From Rhodococcus sp. HNM0569 (lineage in GTDB: Bacteria > Actinomycetota > Actinomycetes > Mycobacteriales > Mycobacteriaceae): a DNA stretch of 32,967 bases. The position numbers and the translations under genes are program-made. Of the stretch, positions 25,569 to 32,717 are shown one piece after another (the first letter of the stretch is position 1; each line of letters starts with the position of its first letter). Below the pieces are notes generated by a model that saw only the letters and a list, made by a program, of their open reading frames with translations, had not been told where the DNA came from and searched no databases. The DNA lies in assembly GCF_012726205.1 (NCBI RefSeq), contig NZ_JAASAE010000024.1, positions 1 to 32,967 of the forward strand, given 5' to 3'.

Positions 25569-26306
25569 ATGGGACGCGTCGAAGGAAAAGTTGCGCTGAT
25601 CACCGGGGGTGCACGGGGGATCGGTGCCGCGAGCGCGAAGGCCCTCGTCGACGAGGGTGCCGTGGTCGTGACGGCGGACGTGCGCGACGACGACGGCGAG
25701 AAGGTCGTGCGCGAACTCGGTGACGCCGCGCGCTACGTGCATCTCGACGTCACGAACCAGGAAGACTGGACGGCTGTGATCGCGTCCACCGTGTCGGAGT
25801 TCGGTAAGCTCGACGTGCTCGTCAACAACGCCGGCATCGCCAACGGCAGTGTGCTCCAGCAGTTCCGGATCGACAAGTGGCAGCAGATCCTCGACGTCAA
25901 CCTCACCGGCCCGTTCCTGGGCATGCGGGCCGCCGCAGACGCGCTGATCGCCGCCGGGGGCGGATCGATCGTCAACGTCTCGTCGATCGAAGGTCTGCGC
26001 GGAACGCCGTGGGCCCACGGATATGTCGCGTCCAAGTGGGGCCTGCGTGGTCTCACCAAGTCCGTGGCAATGGAGTTGGCTCCGCACGGGATTCGCGTCA
26101 ACTCGCTGCACCCGGGACTCATTCGCACGCCGATCACCGAAGGGATTCCGGACGACATGGTTCCCGTGCCGCTCGGCCGGCCCGGGCAGCCGGAGGACGT
26201 CGCATCGTTCGTGCTCTTCCTCGCGAGCGACGAGTCGTCGTATGCGACGGGTACCGAGTTCGTGATGGACGGCGGCACCGTCAACCAGATTCCGCACAAG
26301 ACCTAG
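25569..26306 (+). CDS. SDR family oxidoreductase, 3-alpha/20-beta-hydroxysteroid dehydrogenase-like
   Basis: Classical short-chain dehydrogenase, 245 residues, NAD(H)-dependent by type. TGGARGIG (12-19) binds the cofactor, D at the end of strand 2 (TADVRDDD) favours NAD, NNAGIANGS is the structural NNAG motif, and the catalytic set is Ser in NVSSIEG with Y152-x3-K156 (YVASK). SKWGLRGLTKSVAMELAPHGIRVNSLHPGLIRTPIT closely recalls the mycobacterial/Streptomyces 20-beta-hydroxysteroid dehydrogenase (FabG3) group. The ATG at 25569 follows GAGGAAAG. Pairing with the preceding oxidoreductase suggests a two-step alcohol/ketone conversion, but the substrate is inferred only by similarity. Confidence 0.88.
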   Translation: MGRVEGKVALITGGARGIGAASAKALVDEGAVVVTADVRDDDGEKVVRELGDAARYVHLDVTNQEDWTAVIASTVSEFGKLDVLVNNAGIANGSVLQQFRIDKWQQILDVNLTGPFLGMRAAADALIAAGGGSIVNVSSIEGLRGTPWAHGYVASKWGLRGLTKSVAMELAPHGIRVNSLHPGLIRTPITEGIPDDMVPVPLGRPGQPEDVASFVLFLASDESSYATGTEFVMDGGTVNQIPHKT

Positions 26307-26389
26307 TTCCCGCAGGTCGTCCGCGAAACCTCGTTGCGAGCACGTGAATCCATGTGGCACCGGGCGGAGCGGGCTAGTACCGTGCGCCC

Positions 26390-27442
26390 GTGATACGAGC
26401 AATTCGACACCGCAGACAGACACGTCGACGTGGCCGGGGGAGTGGCCGCGTCGTCGTTGCCGCCGCTGTGACCGCACTGGCGCTCGGCACACCCACGACT
26501 GTGGCCGCCGCGCCCGCCGAGCGACAACAGGCGGCAGACGATCAGCCCCAGATGCTCCTCGTGCACGGATACAACGGCGGCAGCGACGCCCCGTGCGACG
26601 ACATCTGGGGCAAGGCCCTCGACTACTACGAGGAGGACGGCAAACGGCCCGAGGGTTCGATGACCACCATCGGGTACTACAAGGGCGATACGGGCTGCGA
26701 CGAGAAGGTGGGGGAGAACACCACCGACACCCCGATTCAGGACGTCGCACGGGATTTCGCCCACTACATCTACGACAACTACACGAAGGACGGAAAGTCC
26801 GTCGACATCGTGGCCCACTCGATGGGCGGCCTCGTCACGCGCGTCGCGATGCTCGGTTCCTACGAGGAATGGGAGGGCTTCCCGCCCGCACTGAAGGTCC
26901 AGGACGTGGCCACGCTCGGTACCCCGCATCAGGGCATCGCGAACGGATGCGCGGAGGTCGGCGAGGACTGCACGACCCAGTGGAATCAGATGACACCCAG
27001 TGCGGCCGGGGGATCGGGGTTCATCGACAAGCTGCACGAGTCGGAGGACGGGGCAGCCGATCGCGGTCTCGACGACGCGTGGGCCGCCGACACCGACTGG
27101 AGTCTGATCGGCTCGAACGTCAAGGACAGTGACGGCGACGGCAAACGAGACGGCGACGGCACGGTCTTCTACAACTCGGCGATCGACAAGGGCTACCACG
27201 CCGACCAGAAGTACGGCTACAGGCCGGACGTCCATCCAGAAGAGGGCGAGAACACCTGCGGGAACGACCCGGAGATCGATCACCACGCGATCCGTGAGTT
27301 GACGGGTGCCGGAGGGTTCTGCCTGCGTTACTGGCACGCATCCGGTGACGACCAGGGGCCGTTCGACACTTTCGACGGCTGGTCGCCGCTCAAGGCGGCG
27401 TTCAAGGCGGTGACCCACATCGGGGACGACCTGCCGCGCTGA
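26390..27442 (+). CDS. Secreted lipase/esterase of the alpha/beta hydrolase fold
   Basis: Exported hydrolase of 350 residues. The signal peptide has a very basic head (IRHRRQTRRRGRG), a hydrophobic core (VVVAAAVTALALG) and a likely AAA-type cleavage near residue 41; the Arg pair makes Tat export possible. The oxyanion region is HGYNGG (59-64). The nucleophile elbow is AHSMGG with Ser144. A later DHHAIREL probably supplies the catalytic His. An acidic loop at 246-257 (DSDGDGKRDGDG) looks like a calcium-binding repeat. Several cysteines could form disulfides. GTG 26390 lacks a ribosome binding site; TAGTAC lies 9 bases upstream, so a leaderless transcript is possible. It is convergent with the DUF421 gene. 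Confidence 0.87.
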   Translation: MIRAIRHRRQTRRRGRGSGRVVVAAAVTALALGTPTTVAAAPAERQQAADDQPQMLLVHGYNGGSDAPCDDIWGKALDYYEEDGKRPEGSMTTIGYYKGDTGCDEKVGENTTDTPIQDVARDFAHYIYDNYTKDGKSVDIVAHSMGGLVTRVAMLGSYEEWEGFPPALKVQDVATLGTPHQGIANGCAEVGEDCTTQWNQMTPSAAGGSGFIDKLHESEDGAADRGLDDAWAADTDWSLIGSNVKDSDGDGKRDGDGTVFYNSAIDKGYHADQKYGYRPDVHPEEGENTCGNDPEIDHHAIRELTGAGGFCLRYWHASGDDQGPFDTFDGWSPLKAAFKAVTHIGDDLPR

Positions 27443-27449
27443 CACCGGG

Positions 27450-27499
27450 CCCCCGTGAGTACTCCGCGAGGCCGTATACGCCGGAAGTGCTCGCGGGGG
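27450..27499. terminator. Hairpin between convergent lipase and DUF421 genes
   Basis: Sixteen-position stem: 27450-27465 (CCCCCGTGAGTACTCC) against 27484-27499, with two G-U pairs and one mismatch when read as plus-strand RNA, and a loop of 18 bases. It fills the 57-bp gap between the two stops. The core GTGAGTACT relates it to the glyS hairpin. The plus strand folds better, favouring termination of the lipase transcript. Confidence 0.6.
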
Positions 27500-27979
27500 T
27501 CACACTTCCGGCTTGTCCGGCGGCGGGTCGTCGTCGGGACCGGTGCGAGTGAAGAACGACACCCGGCCGTTCGTTTCGAGCACCGCGAGTTCGATCTCCT
27601 CGAGGCGGCGAATGCCGTGTTGGCGGGCGTCGGCCATGAGGTCGTCGATCGACAACCGTTCCGAGCGGAGCCTTTTCTGCACGGGCACGCCGTCCTCGAC
27701 GATGATCACCGGCACGCCGTGGGTGACACCACGCATACGCGGGAAGCGGCTGTTGGACCACGTGAGCGCCAGGGTGAGCAGCGCAAACACGCTCACCGCG
27801 ACCAGCGCGGACGTGATCGAGTAATCCTGTTGCGTGACCCCCTGCTGGACGAGATCGCCCATCACGATGAACAGGACGAGCTGGAAGGTGCTGAGCTCGC
27901 CGACCGTCGAGCGGCCGACGAGTCGGGTGACGGCCCAGAGGAAGAAGAAGATGACGACAGCGCGAACGACGAGTTCCAT
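27500..27979 (-). CDS. DUF421 (YcaP/YetF-type) membrane protein
   Basis: Membrane protein of 159 residues. Hydrophobic helices lie at about 4-20, 31-48 and 53-75 (LVVRAVVIFFFLWAVTRLVG, STFQLVLFIVMGDLV, SALVAVSVFALLTLALTW). After them comes the DUF421 cytoplasmic domain with GVPVIIVEDGVPVQKRLRSERLSIDDLMADARQHGIRRLEEIELAVLETNGRVSFF, which closely follows the family pattern. Function is unproven; Bacillus relatives (YetF, YrbG and similar) are linked to spores and stress. The ATG at 27979 shares its A with the TAA stop of the upstream gene (TAATG), so the two are translated together. That coupling suggests the pair works jointly at the membrane. Confidence 0.87.
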   Translation of the reverse strand: MELVVRAVVIFFFLWAVTRLVGRSTVGELSTFQLVLFIVMGDLVQQGVTQQDYSITSALVAVSVFALLTLALTWSNSRFPRMRGVTHGVPVIIVEDGVPVQKRLRSERLSIDDLMADARQHGIRRLEEIELAVLETNGRVSFFTRTGPDDDPPPDKPEV

Positions 27980-28506
27980 TACGGCACCAGCCATGTCGTG
28001 AACGAGAGGTCGACGGCCGGTCGACCCGCTGCGTCGAACACGCGGACAGCGCCCGATTCGCCGCGTTGCGAACCGGGCTCGATGTACGTGTCGAAGTCGA
28101 GTGTGAACACGGTGCCTTCCGGGGGAGTGAACGTCATGTACACCATGTCCGCGTCCGCGGTCTCCGTGTCGGCCTGCGGTGACCAGCCCTGCGAGTCGAA
28201 GATCCCGAAATAGTCGGTCGCGAAGCCGATCGTGAGCGGGTCCGGGAGCTGGTCCTGGGCGGTGATCCGGAGCTGGAAGGGCACGCCGAGTCCCGGGCGC
28301 GCAATGCGCGGATACGTGAGTTCGACATGGAAACCGCCCGCCTCGACTTCGGCGGTGGCACTGCGCACGCCGAGCATCCCGGTGGCCGCCGCTCCGACGA
28401 GGACCACGAGCGCCACCACCGCCGCGGCGCGCAGCGCCGTGCCCCAGCGCGGTCGCGCGCGCCGCCGCACGTCGCGCACCGTCGAGGTGTCGTCGGTCCT
28501 GGTCAC
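27979..28506 (-). CDS. Exported/membrane-anchored hypothetical protein, partner of the DUF421 gene
   Basis: I do not recognise a family. About 175 residues: a basic head (RRRARPRWG), one hydrophobic helix at about 26-46 (ALRAAAVVALVVLVGAAATGML), then a beta-rich extracytoplasmic part (FHVELTYPRIARPGLGVPFQLRI...LTIGFATDYFGIFD...VYMTFTPPEGTVFTLDFDTYIEPGSQRG...VRVFDAAGRPAVDLSFTTWLVP). Strand length and Pro/Gly turns suggest one immunoglobulin-like or copper-oxidase-like sandwich. The GTG at 28506 is preferred, but no ribosome binding site is seen there or at the ATG at 28545, so the start is uncertain. It is first in an operon with the DUF421 gene, and head to head with the metallothionein-like gene. 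Confidence 0.68.
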   Translation of the reverse strand: MTRTDDTSTVRDVRRRARPRWGTALRAAAVVALVVLVGAAATGMLGVRSATAEVEAGGFHVELTYPRIARPGLGVPFQLRITAQDQLPDPLTIGFATDYFGIFDSQGWSPQADTETADADMVYMTFTPPEGTVFTLDFDTYIEPGSQRGESGAVRVFDAAGRPAVDLSFTTWLVP

Positions 28507-28619
28507 ACGAGCAACTGTCGCACAGCACGCCTCTGCTGTGGCCACATCGCGATTGGATCACGCCGCCGCGGGTACCCACCCGGTGTGCGCGCCCCAGCCG
28601 CGCGCGAGAGGAGGACACG

Positions 28620-28856
28620 ATGCCGACGTGCGACACATGTGGCAACGAGTACGACAAGACCTTCACGGTGACGCAGGGTGACCGCTCAGGCGTGTTCGAC
28701 AGCTTCGAATGCGCGGCCCACAAGATGGCCCCGACGTGCGCACACTGCTCGTGCCGCATCCTCGGCCACGGGATCGAGGCGAGCGGCCGGATCTTCTGTT
28801 GTGCGCACTGTGCGCACGAGGCGGGCCACGACGCCGCCGTCGACCGGGTGAGTTGA
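28620..28856 (+). CDS. Metallothionein-like zinc-binding protein
   Basis: 78-residue protein with nine cysteines (4, 7, 31, 40, 43, 45, 60, 61, 64) and six histidines. The C-terminal half, C40-x2-C43-x-C45, then I-x3-G-x-I-F-C60-C61-x2-C64-A, follows the bacterial SmtA metallothionein pattern. The N-terminal half (C4-x2-C7 ... FDSFEC31AAH) looks like an added zinc knuckle. It would bind or buffer zinc or other soft metals in the cytoplasm. AGAGGAGG stands just before the ATG. No arsR or metal operator is seen next to it. The assignment to SmtA type is by eye from the cysteine pattern. Confidence 0.78.
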   Translation: MPTCDTCGNEYDKTFTVTQGDRSGVFDSFECAAHKMAPTCAHCSCRILGHGIEASGRIFCCAHCAHEAGHDAAVDRVS

Positions 28857-28893
28857 CGCGATCGCGCAACGCCCGGAGCCGAGCCGTCAACTC
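28850..28893 (+). terminator. Candidate hairpin after the metallothionein-like gene
   Basis: GAGTTGACG (28850-28858, spanning the gene's TGA stop) and CGTCAACTC (28885-28893) pair perfectly over 9 bp with a 26-base loop. No T-run. It could terminate or attenuate before the DUF6480 gene 18 bp later. Confidence 0.35.
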
Positions 28894-28910
28894 GATACCA
28901 GCGATTGGAC

Positions 28911-29162
28911 GTGAGTCCTGTGACAGCCACCCCGCCCGACCCCGATCCCGAGAACACCCCCGGCCTCGACGAGGGCGGCAGCGTGCCGCCGGGCGAGACC
29001 CCGCCCGAGACGCCGCAGACGTCGAGCGGATCCGACGACGACCCGACGACGATTCCCCGCACGTCCGGCACCGGAACAGGCATCGTGTCGGTCGCGGCGA
29101 TCGTGGTCGTGTTCGTCGTGATCGCGGTCCTGCTGATACTCGTGCTCGCAGGCGTCCTGTGA
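28911..29162 (+). CDS. DUF6480-family small membrane protein
   Basis: About 83 residues. A polar, proline-rich head with the family-type run PDPDPENTPGLDEGGSVPPGETPPETP leads to one C-terminal transmembrane helix (about 60-82, GIVSVAAIVVVFVVIAVLLILVLAGVL). It is a tail-anchored protein of unknown role. The head closely resembles proteins grouped as DUF6480 in actinobacteria. GTG codons at 28911 and 28920 are both possible starts, and neither has a strong ribosome binding site. It lies 49 bp upstream of the ThDP enzyme gene. Confidence 0.72.
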   Translation: MSPVTATPPDPDPENTPGLDEGGSVPPGETPPETPQTSSGSDDDPTTIPRTSGTGTGIVSVAAIVVVFVVIAVLLILVLAGVL

Positions 29163-29175
29163 GCGGCTCGCCGGT

Positions 29176-29202
29176 GTTTCGCTGCGTCCGCGCTCCGGGT
29201 AG
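29176..29202 (+). promoter_or_regulatory. SigF/SigB-like promoter of the ThDP enzyme gene
   Basis: GTTT (29176-29179), 17-bp spacer, GGGTAG (29197-29202), close to the GTTT-N15-17-GGGTA pattern of mycobacterial SigF promoters. The ATG follows 9 bases later, so the transcript would be nearly leaderless. Confidence 0.55.
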
Positions 29203-29211
29203 AGCCTCCTG

Positions 29212-31023
29212 ATGGAGACAGTCAGCGATTTTCTGGTCGACCGCTTGATCGAGTGGGATCTGCACACGTTCTACGGCTATCCGGGGGACGGAGTCGGCGG
29301 TGTCGACGGTGCGCTGGGCCGCGCCGAACGGGCCGGCAAGAACTTTCGCTACATCCGGCCGACCCACGAGGAGATCGCGGCGTTCATGGCGTGCGCGCAC
29401 GCGAAGTTCACCGGGACGCCCGGGGTATGTGTCGCGACGTCCGGTCCCGGTGCGATCCACCTGCTCAACGGCCTGTACGACGCGAGGATGGATCACCAGC
29501 CGGTCGTCGCCCTCGTCGGGCAACAGGGGCGGGTGTCGCTCGGCAGCGATGCACAGCAGGAGTTCGACCTCGAGCGCATCTTCACCGACGTCGCGGCGTA
29601 CGTGGAGACGGTCACGACTCCGGCCCACGCGCAGCTCGTGCTCGACCGTGCGGTACGCATCGCCGCGGCGCAACGGGCGCCCGTCGTGGTGATCGTGCCC
29701 GCCGACGTCCAGGATCTCGAGATGCAGACGCCCGGCGAAGAGCATGGCGTCTCGCGTACCGGTGTCGGGTACGTCTCGACCGCGTCGGCCCCGCCGAGCG
29801 ATGAGATCCTCCGCGCCGCAGAGGTACTCACGTCCGGGCGCAAGGTGGCGATGCTCGTGGGCCAGGGCGCACGCGGCGCGACCGACGAGGTGCTCGCCGT
29901 CGCCGACGCGCTCGGTGCGGGCATCGTGACCGCGCTGCTGGGCAAGGATGTCGTACCCGCGGACGTGCCGTACCACACGCAGCAACTCGGCCTGCTCGGC
30001 TCGAAGCCGAGCTACGACATGATGCAGGATTGCGACGCATTTCTCATGGTCGGCAGCGGCTTCCCGTACTCGGAGTTCCTGCCGCCGACCGGGCAGGCGC
30101 GTGGCGTGCAGATCGACTTGGCGCCAGGCAATCTGAGCCTGCGCTACCCGATGGAGGTGAACCTGCTCGGCGACGCGGCCGTGACGCTGCGCGCGCTGCT
30201 CGAACACCTGCCCCGCACCGACGATCGAGAATGGCAGAACGGCATCGTCGACGCGATGTCGACGTGGAACGACGTGCTCGAACGGCAGGCGATGGTCGAG
30301 GCCGATCCGATCAACCCGCGCTACGTCTACCACACCTTGAACTCGCGCTTGCCTGCGAACGCGATCGTGACCGCCGACGCGGGCAGCACCGCCGACTGGT
30401 ACGGCAACCACATCGGTCTCGGGCGCGACATGATGGGCAGCCTCTCGGGCCTGCTCGCGTCGATGATCGCCTCGATGCCGTATGCACTGTCCGCGAAGTT
30501 CGCCCACCCGGATCGGCCGGTCGTGTGCACGATCGGTGACGGCGCGTTCCAGATGCTCGGTATGAACGAACTGCTCACCGTCAAGCGGCACTGGCGCGAG
30601 TGGCGGGACCCGCGGTTCGTCGTCCTCGTGCTGCACAACAACGACTTGACCCAGGTGTCCTGGGAGATGCGCGAGAAGGGTGATCCGCGCTACGACGCCG
30701 CACAACTGGTCGAGGACATGAACTACGCGGAGTACGCGAAACTGCTGGGGTTGGACGGCATCCGCGTCGAGAACAAGGACGACGTGGTGCCCGCGTGGGA
30801 TGCCGCGCTCGCCGCCGACCGACCGGTGCTACTCGACGTGCGGACCGATCCGAATGTGCCGCCGCTGCCGCCACACATCACGGCCGAACAGGCGAAAGGA
30901 TTCCTGTCGGCGCTCGTGAACCGAGATCCCGCCGCGGGAGCGATGATCGCGAACTCGGCGCGCGCACTGGGCGCCGAACTGTTCGCGCGTGCACGCAATC
31001 TCGGGTCCGGTACGGACAGCTGA
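29212..31023 (+). CDS. Thiamine-diphosphate-dependent enzyme, pyruvate oxidase/quinone-dependent pyruvate dehydrogenase-like
   Basis: Soluble ThDP enzyme of 603 residues with the usual three domains. The N-terminal PYR domain has the activating glutamate in RPTHEE (E53 or E54) and ATSGPGAIHLLNGLYDARMDHQPVVALVGQQ. The central domain includes ILRAAEVLTSGRKVAMLVGQGARGATDEV, and the C-terminal PP domain has the diphosphate motif GDG (442-444) running to VLHNNDL. Closest families by motif are pyruvate oxidase and PoxB, decarboxylating pyruvate with transfer of electrons to oxygen or quinone; acetolactate synthase is less likely because of the neighbours. The ATG at 29212 has a poor ribosome binding site but stands just downstream of a SigF-like promoter. 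Confidence 0.87.
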   Translation: METVSDFLVDRLIEWDLHTFYGYPGDGVGGVDGALGRAERAGKNFRYIRPTHEEIAAFMACAHAKFTGTPGVCVATSGPGAIHLLNGLYDARMDHQPVVALVGQQGRVSLGSDAQQEFDLERIFTDVAAYVETVTTPAHAQLVLDRAVRIAAAQRAPVVVIVPADVQDLEMQTPGEEHGVSRTGVGYVSTASAPPSDEILRAAEVLTSGRKVAMLVGQGARGATDEVLAVADALGAGIVTALLGKDVVPADVPYHTQQLGLLGSKPSYDMMQDCDAFLMVGSGFPYSEFLPPTGQARGVQIDLAPGNLSLRYPMEVNLLGDAAVTLRALLEHLPRTDDREWQNGIVDAMSTWNDVLERQAMVEADPINPRYVYHTLNSRLPANAIVTADAGSTADWYGNHIGLGRDMMGSLSGLLASMIASMPYALSAKFAHPDRPVVCTIGDGAFQMLGMNELLTVKRHWREWRDPRFVVLVLHNNDLTQVSWEMREKGDPRYDAAQLVEDMNYAEYAKLLGLDGIRVENKDDVVPAWDAALAADRPVLLDVRTDPNVPPLPPHITAEQAKGFLSALVNRDPAAGAMIANSARALGAELFARARNLGSGTDS

Positions 31024-31050
31024 GTACGCTCGGCGTCAGGTCGCCGCCGA

Positions 31051-31428
31051 TCAGGGAAGTGGTGGCACCCGGAGTGCACCCTCGCACAGCTCGGCCAGTC
31101 GCTCGAGCGGCGTGTCGAACGACACGCACGGTAGGCCACGCGTGTGCACGAGCTGCATGTGCCGGGCCGCGGCAGGCGAACACAGCCCGTCGAGGATCGA
31201 CTCGGGTGCGACGGCGCACACGACCGACGCGTCGTCGGCGTCGCGCGTGACGCCGACCAGGTTGGCTCGAGCCCACGCGCGCATGTGCGCCCACCGTTCG
31301 ACCTCGTGGGGCAGTTCCGGATTGCCGAGCAACAGGATCGTCGTGTCGCGGACGGTGGCCGTGCCGAGAGGTACGGCAGGCGAGGTGCCGAGCGGTGCGG
31401 CAGGCGACGGGAAGGACTGCGTGGGCAT
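31051..31428 (-). CDS. Hypothetical protein
   Basis: I do not recognise it. 125 residues from ATG 31428, which has GAGGAGGG 7 bases upstream. An N-terminal low-complexity stretch (AAPLGTSPAVPLGT) is followed by a compact alpha/beta part (TTILLLGNPELPHEVERWAHMRAWARANLVGVTRDADDASVVCAVAPESILDGL) and then LVHTRGLPCVSFDTPLERLAELCEGAL. This could be a small Rossmann-like or nucleotide-binding fold, but no catalytic motif stands out. Codon use is native. The start is well supported; the function is unknown. It is followed in the same direction after a 178-bp gap upstream by a stress-type SDR. Confidence 0.62.
   Translation of the reverse strand: MPTQSFPSPAAPLGTSPAVPLGTATVRDTTILLLGNPELPHEVERWAHMRAWARANLVGVTRDADDASVVCAVAPESILDGLCSPAAARHMQLVHTRGLPCVSFDTPLERLAELCEGALRVPPLP
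31361..31408. repeat. Tandem 24-bp repeat in the hypothetical gene
   Basis: Units at 31361-31384 and 31385-31408 share the frame GTGCCGAG-GGT-CGGCAGGCGA, with 21 of 24 bases identical. They encode the proline-rich repeat in the N-terminal region of the minus-strand protein. Confidence 0.75.
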
Positions 31429-31606
31429 CGGTGGCCCTCCTCGGGTCGAGGGCGGCGAGCCGGATCGGGGGTGGCCGACACGGTCCTCCGCGGGGGAACG
31501 AGATGATCGGTCGTCTGCCCCGAAGCGTAGCCGACGTGGGCCGGATTGGTGGATCGATCCTCTTTCCACTGGTGGGAGGGATATCCGGTCATGGGATGCG
31601 TCGTTC

Positions 31607-32452
31607 TCACCCGGGCAGGGTTTCGCCGCCGATCGGGGCGAGCACCTCGCCCGAGTAGTACGACGACAATGTTGCGGACGCGAAGAACACGTACGACGGC
31701 GCGATCTCGTCCGGTTGCGCGGCGCGACCGTACGGGGTCTGCTCGCCGAACTCGGCGACCTTCGACGAGTCGAGCGTGGCCGGGATCAACGGTGTCCACA
31801 CCGGCCCGGGAGCGACGCAATTGACACGAATTCCCTTGTCGAGCAGGGACTGCGCCAGCGAATAGGTGAGGGCGTTGACGGCGCCTTTGGTCGCGGCGTA
31901 GTCGATCAGCGTCTTGTTTCCGCGCAGCCCGTTGATCGAGCCGGTGTTCACGATCGACGAACCGGGCGCCATGTGCGGCACCGCCGCCTTGGTGATGTGG
32001 AAGAAGCTGTCGATGTTGACGGCGAAGGTGTGCGCCCATTGGTCGTCGCCCAGGTCGAGGAAATCGTCGACGGGGGACTGGTACGCGACGTTGTTGACGA
32101 GGACGTCGAGGCCACCGAGTTCGGCGACGGTCTCGGAGACCACGCGGTGGCATTCCTCGCGTGACGAGAGGTCTGCTGCGACGGTGAGCGCGCGGGTGTG
32201 TTCGCGAACGAGAGCCGCGGTGTGCGCCGCGTCATCGTGCTCGGAGAGATATGCGATCGCGACATCCGCACCTTCCTTGGCGAACGCGACGGCGATCGCG
32301 CGTCCGATGCCCGAGTCGCCACCCGTGATCAGCGTTCGTCGCCCCGCGAGCAATCCGCGACCTTCGTAGGAGCGCATCTCGTCGTGCGGCTGCTCAGCCA
32401 TGTCGCGGGTCTCACCCGGATAGGGGATGCGGTGCGGGGTGTGGCTGCTCAT
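31607..32452 (-). CDS. SDR family oxidoreductase, YdaD/YghA-type stress protein
   Basis: Extended-head short-chain dehydrogenase of 281 residues. The N-terminal signature PYPGETRDMAEQPHDEMRSYEGRGLLAGRRTLITGGDSGIG is typical of the YghA/YdaD group, which is induced by general stress in Bacillus. Cofactor motif TGGDSGIG, then NNVAYQ, Ser in NTGSINGLRG, and the active pair Y-x3-K in DYAATKGA. The substrate is unknown; the family is suspected to act on aldehydes or aldoses. The ATG at 32452 follows AGGAGG with 6-base spacing. A longer upstream frame is an arginine-rich shadow. Minus-strand GATT-N16-GGGTAG before it resembles a SigF/SigB promoter. Confidence 0.9.
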   Translation of the reverse strand: MSSHTPHRIPYPGETRDMAEQPHDEMRSYEGRGLLAGRRTLITGGDSGIGRAIAVAFAKEGADVAIAYLSEHDDAAHTAALVREHTRALTVAADLSSREECHRVVSETVAELGGLDVLVNNVAYQSPVDDFLDLGDDQWAHTFAVNIDSFFHITKAAVPHMAPGSSIVNTGSINGLRGNKTLIDYAATKGAVNALTYSLAQSLLDKGIRVNCVAPGPVWTPLIPATLDSSKVAEFGEQTPYGRAAQPDEIAPSYVFFASATLSSYYSGEVLAPIGGETLPG

Positions 32453-32486
32453 GTGGGCCTCCTGCGGATGGTTCGTCCTGGTGGAG

Positions 32487-32512
32487 CTACCCGCGACTGC
32501 CGGTACGCAATC
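32487..32512 (-). promoter_or_regulatory. Candidate SigF/SigB-like promoter of the stress SDR
   Basis: On the minus strand GATT (32512-32509), 16-bp spacer, GGGTAG (32492-32487), one mismatch from GTTT/GGGTA. An alternative is GTTT (32529-32526), 17 bp, GCGTAC (32508-32503). Either would give a short leader before the ATG at 32452. Confidence 0.35.
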
Positions 32513-32553
32513 GCGAGTGTGAGGAAAACGGGCCGTATGGGTAGCCCACGGGT

Positions 32554-32685
32554 ATGGAAATCCTGGTGATCGTCGTGATCGTCGTCGTGCTGGCAGTTGC
32601 ATTGCTGCTCTACCGGTGGCGCAGAGGCCGCAACCCCACCGCGCCGCCGACCGACCCGGAGCGGTATCGCAATCCGGATCGGTGA
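32554..32685 (+). CDS. 43-residue membrane peptide
   Basis: Very small protein: an N-terminal transmembrane helix (MEILVIVVIVVVLAVALLLY), an arginine-rich membrane stop (RWRRGR), then a Pro/Arg tail with NPTAPPTDPERYRNPDR. Unknown role; similar single-helix peptides are common next to stress genes in actinobacteria. No ribosome binding site is seen; GGGTAG (32539-32544) 9 bases upstream could drive a near-leaderless transcript. It is divergent from the SDR gene. Confidence 0.55.
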   Translation: MEILVIVVIVVVLAVALLLYRWRRGRNPTAPPTDPERYRNPDR

Positions 32686-32717
32686 TCACCGGTGCAGAAT
32701 CCGACGAGAGGCGGCAC

